A stretch of 64,000 nt of DNA from Anomaloglossus baeobatrachus (Eukaryota; Chordata; Amphibia; Anura; Aromobatidae), in contig NC_134357.1 of the NCBI RefSeq assembly GCF_048569485.1, forward strand, positions 111,088,744 to 111,152,743, in the 5' to 3' direction. The position numbers were made by a program, and so were the translations under genes. Shown here piece by piece: positions 33,236 through 45,026 of the stretch (positions are counted from its first letter, which is position 1; each line of letters opens with the position of its first letter). A model generated the notes under the pieces. The model made no database searches, was not told where the DNA came from, and was given only the letters and a program-made list of their open reading frames with translations.

Positions 33236-33415
33236 ATTATTATTATTATTATTTATTTATAGAGCACCATTAATTCCATGGTGCTGTACATGAGAAGGGG
33301 GTTACATACAAAATACGTATACAAGTTACAGTAGACAGACTAGTACAGAGGGAAGAGGGCCCTACCCTTGCGGGCTTACATTCTATAGGATTATGGGGAG
33401 GAGACAATAGGTGGG
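33236..33415 (+). mobile_element. SINE/LINE 3' tail (L2/CR1-like)
   Basis: ATTATTATTATTTATTTATAGAGCACCATTAATTCC and the following TACATGAGAAGGGGGTTACAT form the conserved 3' end of a vertebrate L2/CR1-type LINE and the SINEs that use it. No coding part is left. Confidence 0.65.
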
Positions 33416-33420
33416 GTGTA

Positions 33421-33650
33421 GGTCAGGCGGCAGCTCCGCACGGTGGTCGGGCGGCAGCTCCGCACGGTGGTCGGGCGGCAGCTCCGCACGGTGGTCGGGC
33501 GGCAGCTCCGCACGGTGGTCGGGCGGCAGCTGCGCACGGTGGTCGGGCGGCAGCTGCGCACGGTGGTCGGGCGGCAGCTGCGCACGGTGGTCGGGCGGCA
33601 GCTGCGCACGGTGGTCGGGCGGCAGCTGCGCACGGTGGTCGGGCGGCAGC
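33421..33650 (+). repeat. Minisatellite, 24-bp unit, nine and a half copies
   Basis: Unit GGTCGGGCGGCAGCTCCGCACGGT. The first four copies read CTCCGCAC and the last five CTGCGCAC. Unit length is a multiple of three, so several frames stay open on both strands; these are not genes. Confidence 0.95.
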
Positions 33651-33659
33651 GAGTTCATT

Positions 33660-34015
33660 GTAGATTGTAGGCATTTCCAATAACCGTGAACCTCCCTAGT
33701 CTGAGTATATCAGACCCCAGCTGTCCGCTTTACCTTGGCTAGTGATCCAATATGGGGGGAGACCCCACATTTTTTGTTTTAAATTATTTATTTAAAGTAA
33801 AATAACAGCGTGGGGTGCCCTCTGTTTTGGATTACCAGCCAAGGTGAAGCTGCCAGCTGTGGTCTGCAGGCTGCAGCAGTCTGCTTTACCCTAGCTGGCT
33901 ACAAAAGATGGGGGGACCTCACGTCATTTTTTTTAATTATTTATTTTTTGGCTAAATACAAGGCTAGGCACCCTTTAGTGCCACATGAAAGTTACTAAAG
34001 GGTGCCAGCTTAGAA
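33660..34015. repeat. Dispersed repeat family A, fragment
   Basis: GGGGGGAGACCCCACATTTTT, CAGCCAAGGTGAAGCTGC and similar words echo 29080-29270. No ORF. Confidence 0.45.
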
Positions 34016-34029
34016 TATGCAGGGGGGTG

Positions 34030-34320
34030 GGACATTATATAGGTCTTTCTCATCTATCTCTATCTATTCATCTATCCATCTTTCCCTCTATCCATTATCT
34101 ATCTATCGATTATCTATCTATTATCTATATTATTTATTGCAGTTCAGCATAAAAAAAACCGCAGGGACCAACCTGCGGAAAAACCGCGGCAAAAACGCAT
34201 GCGTTTTTCCCTGCGGTTTTGGTGTGTTTTTTTACCGCAGGTGCGGTAATCTTAAACTCCCAAAAGTTTCTCAAGAAATTTTTTTGAGAAAAAGCACTTT
34301 TCTAGTGCGCACAGAGCCTA
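34030..34320. repeat. ATCT microsatellite and right part of a GTGCGCAC-family MITE
   Basis: 34047-34135 is imperfect (ATCT)n. 34150-34320 contains palindromic AAAACGCATGCGTTTT and ends CTAGTGCGCACAGAGCCTAA. Confidence 0.6.
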
Positions 34321-34600
34321 AGCAGTGCAGCACAATTCGGTGTCGGTCAGTGTCCTGCACATCAACTCCTACATACATAGGATCTTACACACGGATTGGA
34401 GCTGCACTTTGCAGATCTATTTGAAGTGTTGACATTTGGCCATTACTGGAGCCTGTAACATCTGATCAGTGGTGGTGCAGCGTGTCAGACCCCCACAGAC
34501 TTCATATTAATGACCTATCTTCTGCATAGACTCAATATGTTGTGTTCATTACCTTAGAACTCTCCTGTAAGAAGGACTTGCTGACAAATTCTCAGTTAAC

Positions 34601-35735
34601 TTAAAGGGAACCAATCACCAGGATTTTCGTACATAACCTAAGGGCGGCTTTGCACGTTGCAACATCGCACGTGCGATGTCGGTGGGGTCAAATCGAAAGT
34701 GACGCACATCCGGCGTCACTTTCGACATCGTAGTGTGTAAAGCCTAGATGATACGATTAACGAGCGCAAAAGCGTCGTTATCGTATCATCGGTGCAGGCT
34801 CCGACTTTTTCATAATCACGCTGCCGCGACAGGTACGATGTAGTTCCTCGTTCCTGCGGCAGCACACATCGCTGTGTATGAAGCCGCAGGAGCGAGGAAC
34901 ATGTACCTGTCGCCAGCTGCAATGCAGAAGAAAGAAGGTGGGCGGGAGGTTTACATCCTGCTCATCTCCGCCCCTCCGCTCCTATTGGCCGCCTGCCGTG
35001 TGACGTTGCTATGACGCCGCACGACCCGCCCCCTTAGGAAGGAGGCGGGTCGCCGGCCAGAGCGACGGTCGCAGGGCAGGTGAGTGCATGTGAAGCTGCC
35101 GTAGTGATAATGTTCGCTACGCCAGCTATCACAAAATATCGCACCTGCAACGGGGGCGGGGACTATCGCGTGCGACATCGCAGCATCGGCTTGCGATGTC
35201 GCAACGTGCAAAGCCCGCCTAAATCCAGTGCTATACTGGCACTATCAGGCTGATGCTATACATACCTGTAGTGGTCAGCTCAGATGTTTAGGTTTTGAAA
35301 TCCAAGAAAGTGAAGTTTGTAAAATTAGCTGCTTGAGTGACAGTTGCACTGGAGCAGATCATATATTCATAGTTATCCCCTCCCCCTGTTAGAATTAGCA
35401 TAAGCATTATACAAACGACTCACTTTGTCTAGCAGGACCTGTGTGAGGTCATACCCATGTGATGAGAAAGGGGTGGGGCCTCAGCCACCAAAGCTGTATA
35501 CCAGGTCACATGGGTGTGACCTCACACAGGTCCTGCTAGACAAAGCGAGTCGTTTGTATAATGCTTATGCTAATTCTAACAGGGGGAGGGGATAACTATG
35601 AATATATGATCTGCTCCAGTGCAAATGTCACTCAACAAGCTGGTCACTACAGGTATGTATAGACCCAGCCTGATAGAGCCAGTATAGCACTGGCTTTAGG
35701 TTATATATGAAAATCCTGGTGATTGGTTCCCTTTA
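34601..35735. mobile_element. T2-like foldback MITE split by a Harbinger-like MITE
   Basis: Begins TTAAAGGGAACCAATCACCA and ends in the complement to 35735. Inner arms pair (TGTCTAGCAGGACCTGTGTG and CACACAGGTCCTGCTAGACA). 34642-35219 is an inserted element. Same family as 43166-51461. Confidence 0.82.
34642..35219. mobile_element. Harbinger-like MITE, TAA target, nested
   Basis: GGGCGGCTTTGCACGTTGCA at the left, TGCAACGTGCAAAGCCCGCC (with one-base offset) at the right, flanked by TAA. Related to 11151-11688 by internal blocks. Confidence 0.82.
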
Positions 35736-36460
35736 GTTCCAGAGCTAGTAATAGACAATGCAACCAGAGGCTATAGAAGGCAATTGGTGCAAAATATTTA
35801 ATTGGACTACATTGAGAATTTTTTTTTTTTTAAACAAAAATACATATTTAAGTAAACACCTGCAGCTGAGGGGTCTATTCTGCAGGGGAACATTTCTTCT
35901 TTACTGTATTTGGGACCGTAATAGAATGAGGCCTTGTTATCAGTTTTGTGGGTTCTGGTTAGTTGCGTTGTTGCATTAGTTTTTATGTACAATGTCACAG
36001 ACAGTTGCGTTGTAATTGGCAGACATTGGAAAACAGGTCGTCGGCTGGAAAGTAACACTGAGGCTTACCAGACAAAGCTGGGTCCTGTTTCCATCGTGTC
36101 TTTGTGCAGATGGAAATTTCCAGCGCTGATTCCTCAAGCAAATTGTGGACATTTCTTACATATATTATGATGAAAACAGAACTTTCTCTGAATTTTTTTG
36201 ATCTGTCACTGATGAATAAGAGATGTGCGTCACTGCAGTTGTCCGTGGTGGATCCTTCTTTCTCTATTTTCCTGTCCTACGAAGCTCCCAGTCCGCTCAA
36301 TGATCCCTTCAGTTTTGCTTTTTCAGGGGCCTGATTACAGCTATTTGCATTCAATAGCCTTAATCTGGAAATCCTGTTAGAATGATGTCCTGATCTGTCA
36401 TAGATGTCACATTGGTGACGTATCAGATCTCAAGGGCCATGGATCAATAAAGGGTATCTC
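35736..36460. other. Intronic DNA without a recognised gene
   Basis: No repeat or exon recognised; short ORFs here have no familiar motifs. Confidence 0.4.
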
Positions 36461-36463
36461 TAA

Positions 36464-36686
36464 GGCTGGGTAAACATATCCAGCTTTTCGCTGGTTTGAC
36501 GAATGCGGCGCACGCCAGCACAGTGTATACAGTACAGTGGCAGCACAGCAAGCGCTGGTCACATGCTGTCATGTGACCGGAGCATGTGACCCGGAAGTTG
36601 CGGCACTGTCACTGTACTGTATCATACTGTACTGGCGTGCGCCGTATCCGCCAAACTGGCGAAAAGCCGGATATGTTTACCCAGCC
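36464..36686. mobile_element. Short Harbinger-like MITE
   Basis: GGCTGGGTAAACATATCC and GGATATGTTTACCCAGCC are perfect inverted ends, flanked by TAA. GCTTTTCGCTGGTTTG-type inner repeats and a palindromic GTCACATGCTGTCATGTGAC. Confidence 0.85.
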
Positions 36687-36961
36687 TAATAAAGGTCCAC
36701 GCACTCCTCATTTCACAATGCGAGATGAGCCTCTTCTATTTCGAAGAAAAACTTTGTTGCTCATAGCAACCAATTACAGCACATTTCATGTTTTTTTTTT
36801 TTTTTTTTTTTAACTGGGTTTGTTAAAATAAAACCTGCATTGTGATTGGTGCAGTTATCCAAAACAAATTATATAAACAAAGTGGCTACAATTCCTAGGT
36901 AATTCTGATTTCTTCTGTTCTGTGCTTGACGCTCTTCATAATGCATTCTCATGACTACTAA

Positions 36962-37469
36962 GGCTGCTTTCACACATCCGGTAGGTGCAGAGCTGGCCAG
37001 TCCGGCTCCAAAACCTATGTAACGGATGCCGCTAAAAAGCCGCATCCTTTGCATAAGTTTTTTAAATGCGGCCCGCCCAGTTTTTGCTGCTTGCGGCATG
37101 CTACTGAGCATGCACAGTGGCAATAACCGCATGCTGCGGCGGGATGCGTTTTTTGCCGCATCGCGCCGCATCTGGCATCCATAGGCATGCATTGAAAATT
37201 GTGCTGCATCGGCTGGATACGGCGTGATGCGTTTTTTTTTTGCCGCACAAAAAAACGTGCCAGGCAATATTCCATCCGGCCGCCGCATCGGCTAAATCTG
37301 CCGCATGCGGCAAAAAACGGACGGAACGCAAGCCCATGCGGCACTATGCGGCACAAATTAAAGTCTATGCAGGAAAACCGCAACCGGTAGCAAAAAAAAA
37401 AAAACTGTTGCGTTTTTCCTGCAACGTGCCGGATTGTGCCACACAGGAAAAACCTGTGTGAAAGCAGCC
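36962..37469. mobile_element. Harbinger-like MITE (GGCTGCTTTCACAC ends)
   Basis: Second copy of the 15823-16337 family, flanked by TAA. Inverted arms across CCGCATGCNNNGGC words. Confidence 0.85.
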
Positions 37470-37689
37470 TAAGGCATTAAAGGGAACCTGTCATGTAAAA
37501 AAAAAAAATGCTAATAACCTGCAGCTATGGGGTTAACCTGCACTTTGCTGAGAGCCCCACTGCCGGGAGGCAGTGAACTTTACTCCTCCAGACAACGTCA
37601 GGCTTTCCAACATATGCGATTCTGTGCTGTAATGTGTTGATACCATACTTCCTCCCCAACACAGGAGATGTGGTATGATCAGACCATGT

Positions 37690-38590
37690 CCCTGTACAAT
37701 CAGACACGGCCATTACACAGTATATAGCAGGGACACACAAAGTGTGTCCACTCATATCCTGTCCACCGCCATTGACTTGAAAACGGCAGCAGCTATAGGA
37801 ATAGAAGTGGTGTCTAGGTATAGTAAAGTAGTCATGCGCTACGCCATGAAACCTCCTATAGCACCTCCTGGTGGAAAACAACGGAGTTAGCATTTTTATC
37901 TCAAACGGAACGAGAGAGAGGGAAAAAAAGTGAATTACAAAGTTGTAGGGCATCATCAATTCAATACGAATCGATACCTTGCTTACAGAAATGCTATGAT
38001 ATGAAACCCATGACCCCCCCCCCCCCCCCCGAAAACATTGAATGCTGGTCACGCATATGGCGCTCATTTAACTTTGATGCTCAAAGTGGCCACCATCAGC
38101 TGCAATGCACATCGGGACTCTGGACAGCATACTGTACTTGCTGCACGTTGTGCAATATGGTAGGTGACACGTTTGCACAAGCATCTGTGATACGTCGTCG
38201 TAGGTCCTGCAATGTCGGTGGAGGGGTCGCATACACCTGCTGTTTGATGTGACCTCACAGAAAGAAGTCCAATGGGGTCAGGTCAGGTGAGCGTGGAGAC
38301 CACTCCACGCAGCCACCATACCCAATGACATGTAGGAAGGGCTCCATGAGGTATCGCTTCATGTCTGGAGTCTTGTGAGTTTTACACGTTCTAATCATAG
38401 CATTTCTGTATGCAAGGTGTCGATTCGTATTGAATTCGTTTTCCAGATAAAAATGCTAACTCCGTTGTTTTCCACCATGGCTACTTTACTATACCTAGAC
38501 ACCACTTCTATGCCTATAGCTGCCGCCGTTCACAAGTTAATGGCGGTGGACACACTGTATATAAAATTCTCAGCACAGGGACATTTTTTT
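37690..38590 (-). mobile_element. Mariner-like element with long inverted arms and a transposase fragment
   Basis: Left arm 37740-38000 and right arm 38395-38580 are inverted partners (CATTTCTGTATGCAAGGTGT opposite GATACCTTGCTTACAGAAATG, and AACAACGGAGTTAGCATTTT with its complement). Between them, minus strand 38330-38040 encodes a transposase C-terminal end: VEWSPRSPDLTPLDFF, then, after an in-frame stop where a Trp codon is expected, GHIKQQVYATPPPTLQDLRR and ITDACANVSPTILHNV. This is the end of an IS630/mariner-type transposase (catalytic D in PDLTPLDF). The catalytic front half is deleted. A poly-C run lies at 38014-38030. Confidence 0.75.
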
Positions 38591-38660
38591 TTAATCCCAT
38601 CCAAATAGTGGAAATTAATGTGTTCTAAGATCTGCTGATTAAAATTAACTTTGTTCCTGA

Positions 38661-39075
38661 GAAAACCCCTTTAAAGCAGCACTCCAGCGGGTTTTTTTGC
38701 TTTTGTGTTTTTTTTTTTTTTTTTTTCCCAGCGCTCGATTGGAGCTCTAAATCTTAGTCTCCTGCCCCTGTCTTATACTCAAGCTCCGGCATCTTCATCT
38801 GTTTCCATTGTCGCTTCAGTCAGTAGTCTGCAGATTGTGACCTGCCGCCAACTCCATTGTTTGCTGGAGCAGATCGGAAGTCACAACTCAATACACGTCT
38901 ATGGGAGCCTCATTTTTCTTCTCATAGACTGGTATTGAGACCTTGTGGCGTAACCTCTCACTTTCAGTTAAAAGTTATGGTCACAAGTCGGAGCCACAGA
39001 ACTGGAGCAGCACCGAAGAAAGGTGAAGACGCCAGTGGGTGAATCTATGACCGTGGCGGAGGATGCAAATTTAAA
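38661..39075. repeat. Repeat with CACTCCAGC ends
   Basis: CTTTAAAGCAGCACTCCAGC at 38671 and TTTAAAGCACCACTCCAGCA at 39070 are direct, not inverted, copies of a T2-like end. The DNA between them shows nothing else I recognise. Confidence 0.4.
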
Positions 39076-39169
39076 GCACCACTCCAGCACTACAAAAAAA
39101 AAACAAAAACTGAAATGATTGTTTAGAAAAAAACTAAATAAACTCACGTACTGATTTTACATTATGTTT

Positions 39170-40178
39170 TAAGTCATCGTCCATCTGTGCTGTGAAGCGC
39201 CTTCCAATCTACTTTGCTGCCTATGGTGGAATCTGAGCAGAACGTATAGCCCTGTACACTTCAGAATTCATCTGGCTGCTTCTGCCTTCAGTCACATCAT
39301 CAATAATCACCAGTGACCCAGGGTCATTGGAAGCCATGCATGCCCGGCCATCACACTGCCTCCACCATGTTTTATGGTGGTGTGATGTACTTTGGATCAT
39401 GAGCTGCTCCAAGCCTTCTCCATACTTTCTTCTTCCCATTGTTCTGGTACAGATTGATCATAGTTTCATCTGTCCAGAGAATAATTTTATAGATCTGGGC
39501 GGCTTTTTTAGGTGGGTTTTTTTTTTTTTGGCAAAGTCTAATCTGGCTTTTCAATTTTTAAGGCCGATTTAATGGTTTGCACCTTGTGGTGAACCCTCTC
39601 CATACACTCTTGTGAAGTCTTCTCTTTAGGCCTCTGCTACACTTGCGCATCGCTTCCGATGTGTGCGCATCGGGAGTGATATGCTAATGACCCTCGGCTC
39701 AGGTTCTGATGTGCGCATGAGCCTAGTGTCAGTATACTGTGATCCAATCTTGTGATCGGATCACAAAGGTGGAGAAGAAGGGGGAGCACTTTCTTGCTCT
39801 TCTCTGCGGCCTGTCTCTTTTTGTATATCATATTTCTCTTCCATTGGGAGCTACTTTGACCACATGTTGAGTTCACAGCCAAATCTTCAATGTGCAAATG
39901 TCACACCTGGAATCAGCTCCAGACCTTTTACCTGCTTAAATGATGATGGATTTACAAGGCTGCCCATGCAGCCTATTGAAGAGCTTTTGAGATTGACCGA
40001 TTACCTTTGGTTTCTTGAAAAAGAGGCAGCTACATATTAAAACGCTGTCCCTTCCTCCAGGCTGAGTCAGCCCATTAAGTCCATATTTATTATATCACTG
40101 TATCTTTAATATGTTTTTGGTGAACTGATAAAATGCCAAAATGTGTGACACTGTCCAAATATTTCCAGACCTAACCGT
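39170..40178 (-). mobile_element. Tc1-like transposon relic, minus strand
   Basis: Antisense Tc1 transposase words: CACTGCCTCCACCATGTTTTA (39354), CATGAGCTGCTCCAAGCCTT (39400), TTCATCTGTCCAGAGAATAA (39466), TGGAATCAGCTCCAGACCTTTT (39910). The right end TGTCCAAATATTTCCAGACCTAAC (to about 40178) is a Tc1 terminus. Many breaks. A worn MITE (39635-39770, GTGTGCGCATCGGGAGTGAT) is inserted in the middle. The left end is not found. Confidence 0.72.
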
Positions 40179-42075
40179 TTGTGCAGATATCAGGCCACGT
40201 GACAGCGGGGAAAGTCATGGGGTGGAAAATGTGCTCATACACACAAGTTGTAAAAGATGATAAATCCCGTTGTTTTGTGGAATGCGTATAATGAAGAGTT
40301 TCTAATGAGCGTGCATCTCCCGATTATAACAAATACCATACATACTCTTTCAGCATTAGAGGACGAGAGTTTACAGCCCTGTCAAGAAAAAAAAAGTGAA
40401 ATGCCCTCTAAGAAAAGGCAGGAAAAATCACAGCATGCTACACTTTTTTTTTTTCCTGGCAAAATGATGGCCCAGAGGACCCCATTAAAGCCTGAACATT
40501 TGAGTCTGGCTTGTATCCTTACAGCTATGAAGTCTGTTTTCTATTCTTTTCCAGCAGAAAAGCATAATGCAGATGTGAACAGAGCCCAGTGGTGCCCATA
40601 CACCATCCATAACTGCGGATCTCTTGCAGACATAAATGCTGGGGTCACAGTGGGGCGCGGAGTGAGCGGATGTCAGATACCGCTAGTGGCTCATCCAGCA
40701 GAGGAACCAAATCAGTGATTCTATCCGCCCCCCCCCCTCCCATATATTGCTGTGTATAGATTAACCTGGGAGTTATATAAAGAACTTGCCCCCAATAAGG
40801 GGCATAGTGAGAGGTCGCGGCTTATATATATATATATATATTTTTTTTATATCGCACACAGTGATTGGAATAAAATGACTATTCATCTGTATCTTAGTTT
40901 GTGTCTTGGAATGATATATCGTCGGGTGTGTCCGTCTTGGTAATTCTCGCTATTGTTTGCAGCAGGAAAGGGATCTACATGGTAGAAGTGTGTGACCTCC
41001 TCCCTGAGATGCAGCTGATTGCGGAGTGCCAGGCCTGCACACACCGTCCTCACACACGTACCGTTCTTGCTGTGCTGGTATCTTGGAAGATTTACTCGCC
41101 TGTAAATATTCTTTGTCCTAAAGCTTATTTTTTTTTACGAAAAAACAATGGGCAGCGCAGTGCAGAAGACTAATCTTGCTTTGCTCAGGACTAGCTTGGA
41201 AACGCCAAGACCAGACACGTACTCCAAATGAATGGCCAAACGCCTCTAGGTGTATGTATATAAGACACTGTATACCCCATGTATCTGGTATTTGACTGCA
41301 GCTGAATGTGCAGCATTTATGAGATGCGATAATTTGATTTTTGGGGATAACCCTTTTACTCTCTATTCATTGATAAGGGATAAGTTGCTGATTACTTAAG
41401 GTCCAACCAATGGGACCCCCAGTAATCTCGAGAATGGGGCTTCAGCCCTGTACTGAATGAAATGGAAGTGCGCATGCTCAGCCACGGCTTCATTCATTGT
41501 CTATTGAACTGCAGAGCATTCAACTAACGTTTATGGCTGCCATGAGAATATTTTTTTTGCTTTTAATTAAAGTGATTCTTTAACCCCCTACCACATTAGA
41601 ATGTGAATTAACATCCTGCGAAGGGTCTACATGTATGGATGGGCTGCGGAGTTCAGCTCCCCCCACACAATGCTGTTGCCGGTTATATTCCATAGCCGAC
41701 ATCTGTCTCTCAGGCCGTGGTCACACGGGTGTATATTTAATATGTAAGGTCATCAGATGCGATATGCTAATGACACTCAGCTCTAACTGCTGCGAGCGTG
41801 AGCCGAGGGTCCTTCACTGTGCTCCATTTTTGTCACATGCTATAATGGGGGATCACAGGTGAGGAGGAGGAGAGATTAATTTTCCTTTGTGTCAGCGTAA
41901 ATTGAGCTGCACTCTGATGTTATCTGAGTGGAGTCTGACGTTTCACACGCACTCATAGACTTGTATAGGTGTACACCATCTTATATATGCTGCTGATCAC
42001 AGCCTTTTCCCCCAACGTGGACTTTTTTTTTTCTCCACAGTTTTCAGTACATTGTATGGCAAAAGGAATGTGGTA
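40179..42075. other. Intronic DNA, mostly unrecognised
   Basis: Contains a 153-codon ORF (40257-40718) without known motifs, a (TA)n run at 40824-40842, and near 41710-41880 a worn relative of the 57801-58273 MITE (GCCGTGGTCACACGGGTG, GATATGCTAATGACACTC). No exon features stand out. Confidence 0.4.
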
Positions 42076-43087
42076 CCGTATTTTTCGCTTTATAAAACGC
42101 ACCGGAATATAAGACGCACCCCAAACTTAGACATAAAAAAAGGTAAAAAAAAGAAAAATGGGGTCCGTCTTATACTCCGGTGTTCTCTTACCGGAGGGGG
42201 GCAGCAGTGGTGGTGAAGCGGGGTCACAGGAGGCACAGGTTGTGCTGGTAGACGCGGCGGGTCAGTGGCAGTGGGGTCCATGGTTGCAGGTGCCATGGCG
42301 TCCGTGGTTGCAGGCGCGGTGGTTTTCGTGGTGGCAGGAGCCGTGGTGGCGGCAGCAGCGGTGGCGGGTGAGCCGTGCAGCAGGCCGGTGCAGTGAGTGT
42401 CCGCGGTCCCGGTTCAGTGGTGGCAGTGGCGGCGGCGACTGCTCAGTGGTGGCAGCGGCGGGGACTGCTCAGTGGTGGAGCAGACGGATGCGGTGTTTTC
42501 CCAGTGTGTCCGCGGTCCCGATTCAAGTAATGGCACCCGGAGCGACTCATGCGCAGATGGAGCTCTCATCCAAGGGCTCCATCTGCGCACGCGCTGACTC
42601 TCGGAGCAGCGCGTGCGCAGATGAAGCTCTTATCCAAGAGCTCCACCGGCGTCATCATTTGAAAGTGGGACCGCGGACAACTGGTAACATGCTGCACAGC
42701 CGCCCGCCCCGCATGCACAGAGTGGCAGCCAGCAGGCTGCCCACCCACCCTGCGTACAAGCCACCGGGTACCTGTGCTTGCATGCGGTGGCAGCCGGGTA
42801 CCCATGGCTGTGTGAGGGCGGCAGCCGGGTGCCTGTGTGAGGGTGGCAGCCGGCCGCCGCCCGCACGGGCACCCGAATGCCGCTCGCACACAGCACCCGG
42901 CTGCCGCCCGCACACAGCCACGGGTACTCGGCTGCCACCGCACGCAAGCACAGGCACCCGGCCGCCCGATTGCCTCAGACAGGAAATCCCCCACCCCCCC
43001 CCCAGGTACCGCTTTACAAGACGCACCCCCCATTTTCCTCCCAAATTTTTGGGAGGAAAAGTGCGTCTTATAAAGCGAAAAATACGG
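42076..43087. mobile_element. Foldback element with CCGTATTTTTCGCTTTATAA ends, TA target
   Basis: CCGTATTTTTCGCTTTATAA follows TA and its complement TTATAAAGCGAAAAATACGG precedes TA at 43088. The inside is GC-rich: GTGGTGGCAG-type repeats at the left and CGGCTGCCGCCCGCAC / GTGGCAGCCGGGT repeats at the right. It has a 310-codon open frame that spans both arms and is not gene-like. Related end at 20179-20213. Confidence 0.78.
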
Positions 43088-43165
43088 TAATTAAAAACTA
43101 CAACTTGTCCTGCAAAAAACAAGCCCTCAAACACCTGCTTTGACAGAAAAATAAAGTTACAGCTC

Positions 43166-43543
43166 TTAAAGCGAACCAACCTTCAGGATTTTCATATATA
43201 AAGTAAAGCCAGTGCTATACTGGTGCTAGGATGCTGAATGTAGCCATAGCTTTTGATCTATGATTGGATGTTTTATTTCAGAAATATGTGCAAGTAAAGT
43301 TCCAGCAATGCACTATTTGATTGACAGATGCAACAGGAAGGGAATATGTGCGTCAGGTCTTACACATATTCCCTTCCTGTTGCATCTGCCAATCAAATAG
43401 CAGGGCGTTGCTGGAACTTTACATGCACATATTTATGAAATAAAACATCCAATCTCAGTACAAAAGCTATGCTTACATTCACCATCCGAGCACCAGTATA
43501 GCACTGGCTTTACTTTATATATGAAATCCTGCTGGTTGGTTCC
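43166..43543. mobile_element. T2-like foldback MITE, left and main part, split by the Gmr1-type element
   Basis: TTAAAGCGAACCAACCTTCA to TGGTTGGTTCC. Arms pair (AGCCAGTGCTATACTGGTGC with CACCAGTATAGCACTGGCTT). Its last bases GTTCCCTTTAA reappear at 51451-51461 after the LTR element. Same family as 34601-35735. Confidence 0.85.
43539..43543. repeat. Target-site duplication GTTCC (left)
   Basis: GTTCC directly before the 5' LTR, repeated at 51451-51455 after the 3' LTR. Confidence 0.9.
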
Positions 43544-44822
43544 TGTGAGGCAAATCCCGGGATATGAAGATGAATTATGACTCCAGTCATAATCCCTCAT
43601 CACTCCCTGGCAGTGCCCCCTCCCTTCTTGTTCTCAGTGTTCCACTTACACCTCCATGGCCATGTCCTGTGATATGGAAATTAGGTGGCTTGGGGACAAT
43701 GGACACAGGATGACTCCCTGCCGTGACCCTGTAGTGGGGGCTGCTAGCTAGTTAGCAAGGCTATGGAAATAGCCAGACAGAACGACTCCAGTAAAAAATG
43801 GTTCATATCTCGCAAGCCATATTTCCGATAAATATGGCAACCATAAAAATGGTGTCTCCGCATGCGGACGATGCTGGCACACCCTTTTTATGGGAGCAGG
43901 ACATTGGGAAATGCCCCAGGCGTGATATCAGCCAATGGGGAACTGGCAGACAGGTCATGAGTCCCCTCGTTCTGTAGCTAAATTCATAACTGTCACAATG
44001 AGAGCATTGGCGTCCGCCTACGACGCTCCCAGGCAAAGTTATGGCCCATATTCCATGTTGTGGATTGTCCATAACTCAAGCCAGGGGTGGAGCAGTGCTC
44101 CCTCTGAGGTCACTAAGGTAGGAGGGGACCTGGATTTGCCCAGGTTGATAACCCTACTTCGGCCATTTTCCAGTGTTCTTTTCGCTGGGGGCACGTGTAG
44201 GAAACATCTGTGGGAAGGATCCTAGAAACCTGGGTACAGCGCCCCCCTGTGGCCAGACGCAACAAGGTAACTGCTGGAACTGTGTATGCCTGTTTGTAAC
44301 CCATGCTTTGATTGTAACTGTACTCTGACATATGTATATTCTGTAGATTCCCTATTGTATATATTGTAGTTTCTAGTGTGCTTTAGGCTGATTAAATTAT
44401 ATAATTAATCTTGGGCTGTTCTGTTATCTCGATCTTGAATCCCACGTCTGTGTGTTCGGCTAATAGTTACCGTGAAGCGGTTGGTGGCAGCGAGTTGTGC
44501 CAAGGATTATTGTGGGGAGGCCAGTGAGATTCGGGGAGATTTTATATATTCCGCCCGCGGAGGTCGGGGGAATATATACCCTACTCTCACCGGGGACCCT
44601 TCAATAATCGGCATAAGTAGTATAGCGGCCTCCTTGCTTATTGTCGGGCAATTCCATAATTGGCCTGACTATAAGAGGGGCGCTAGAGAGCGCGTCACGT
44701 GCTCTGTCTGTCGGTCGGGAGGTATAAAGGAGGGGTGACCCCCACTTGTTACCCCCCGATTGTGACGTACTGGTAGCCAGCGCGGGGGATTTCTGAGTGA
44801 CCCCCCCCGGTGGTTTGTGACA
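43544..44822 (+). repeat. 5' LTR of the Gmr1-type element
   Basis: Starts TGTGAGGCAAATCCC, ends GGTTTGTGACA. A promoter is expected here but I cannot place it. The short ORFs seen in both LTR copies are not thought to be genes. Confidence 0.92.
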
Positions 44823-44825
44823 TAT

Positions 44826-44847
44826 TGGTGGCATAGCGGTGGGATCG
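44826..44847 (+). other. Probable primer-binding site, tRNA-Leu-like
   Basis: TGGTGGCATAGCGGTGGGAT starts three bases after the 5' LTR. It resembles the complement of the 3' end of vertebrate tRNA-Leu (ending ATCCCACCGCTGCCA plus CCA), apart from two extra bases in the middle. Confidence 0.55.
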
Positions 44848-45026
44848 AGATAATAGTGTGTGTGAGTGTGAGACCCATACTCCCAGACACTAAAGACTGC
44901 CTGCAGCAGCTGTGGCTGCTGGGGTCTTCAGACTAGCTCAACACTAGAGTGTCAGAGTGCAGATACTGTAAGGTGTGTGGAGGCATCAGGTGTCAGTTCT
45001 GTGTCAGTGACCAAAAGTCTGCAAGA

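Noticed and set aside
33383-33683. Five overlapping ORFs on both strands
   Set aside because: Produced by a 24-bp (multiple of three) repeat; no gene features.
40257-40718. 153-codon ORF in the intron
   Set aside because: No recognised motif, no conserved neighbours, no splice sites I would trust; length is possible by chance.
42158-43090. 310-codon plus-strand ORF
   Set aside because: It spans both arms of a foldback element and is rich in low-complexity Trp/Gly and Pro/His; no domain, no splice support.
44472-44738. Small ORFs repeated at 44472-44738 and 51101-51367
   Set aside because: They lie inside the two LTR copies and repeat only because the LTRs do.
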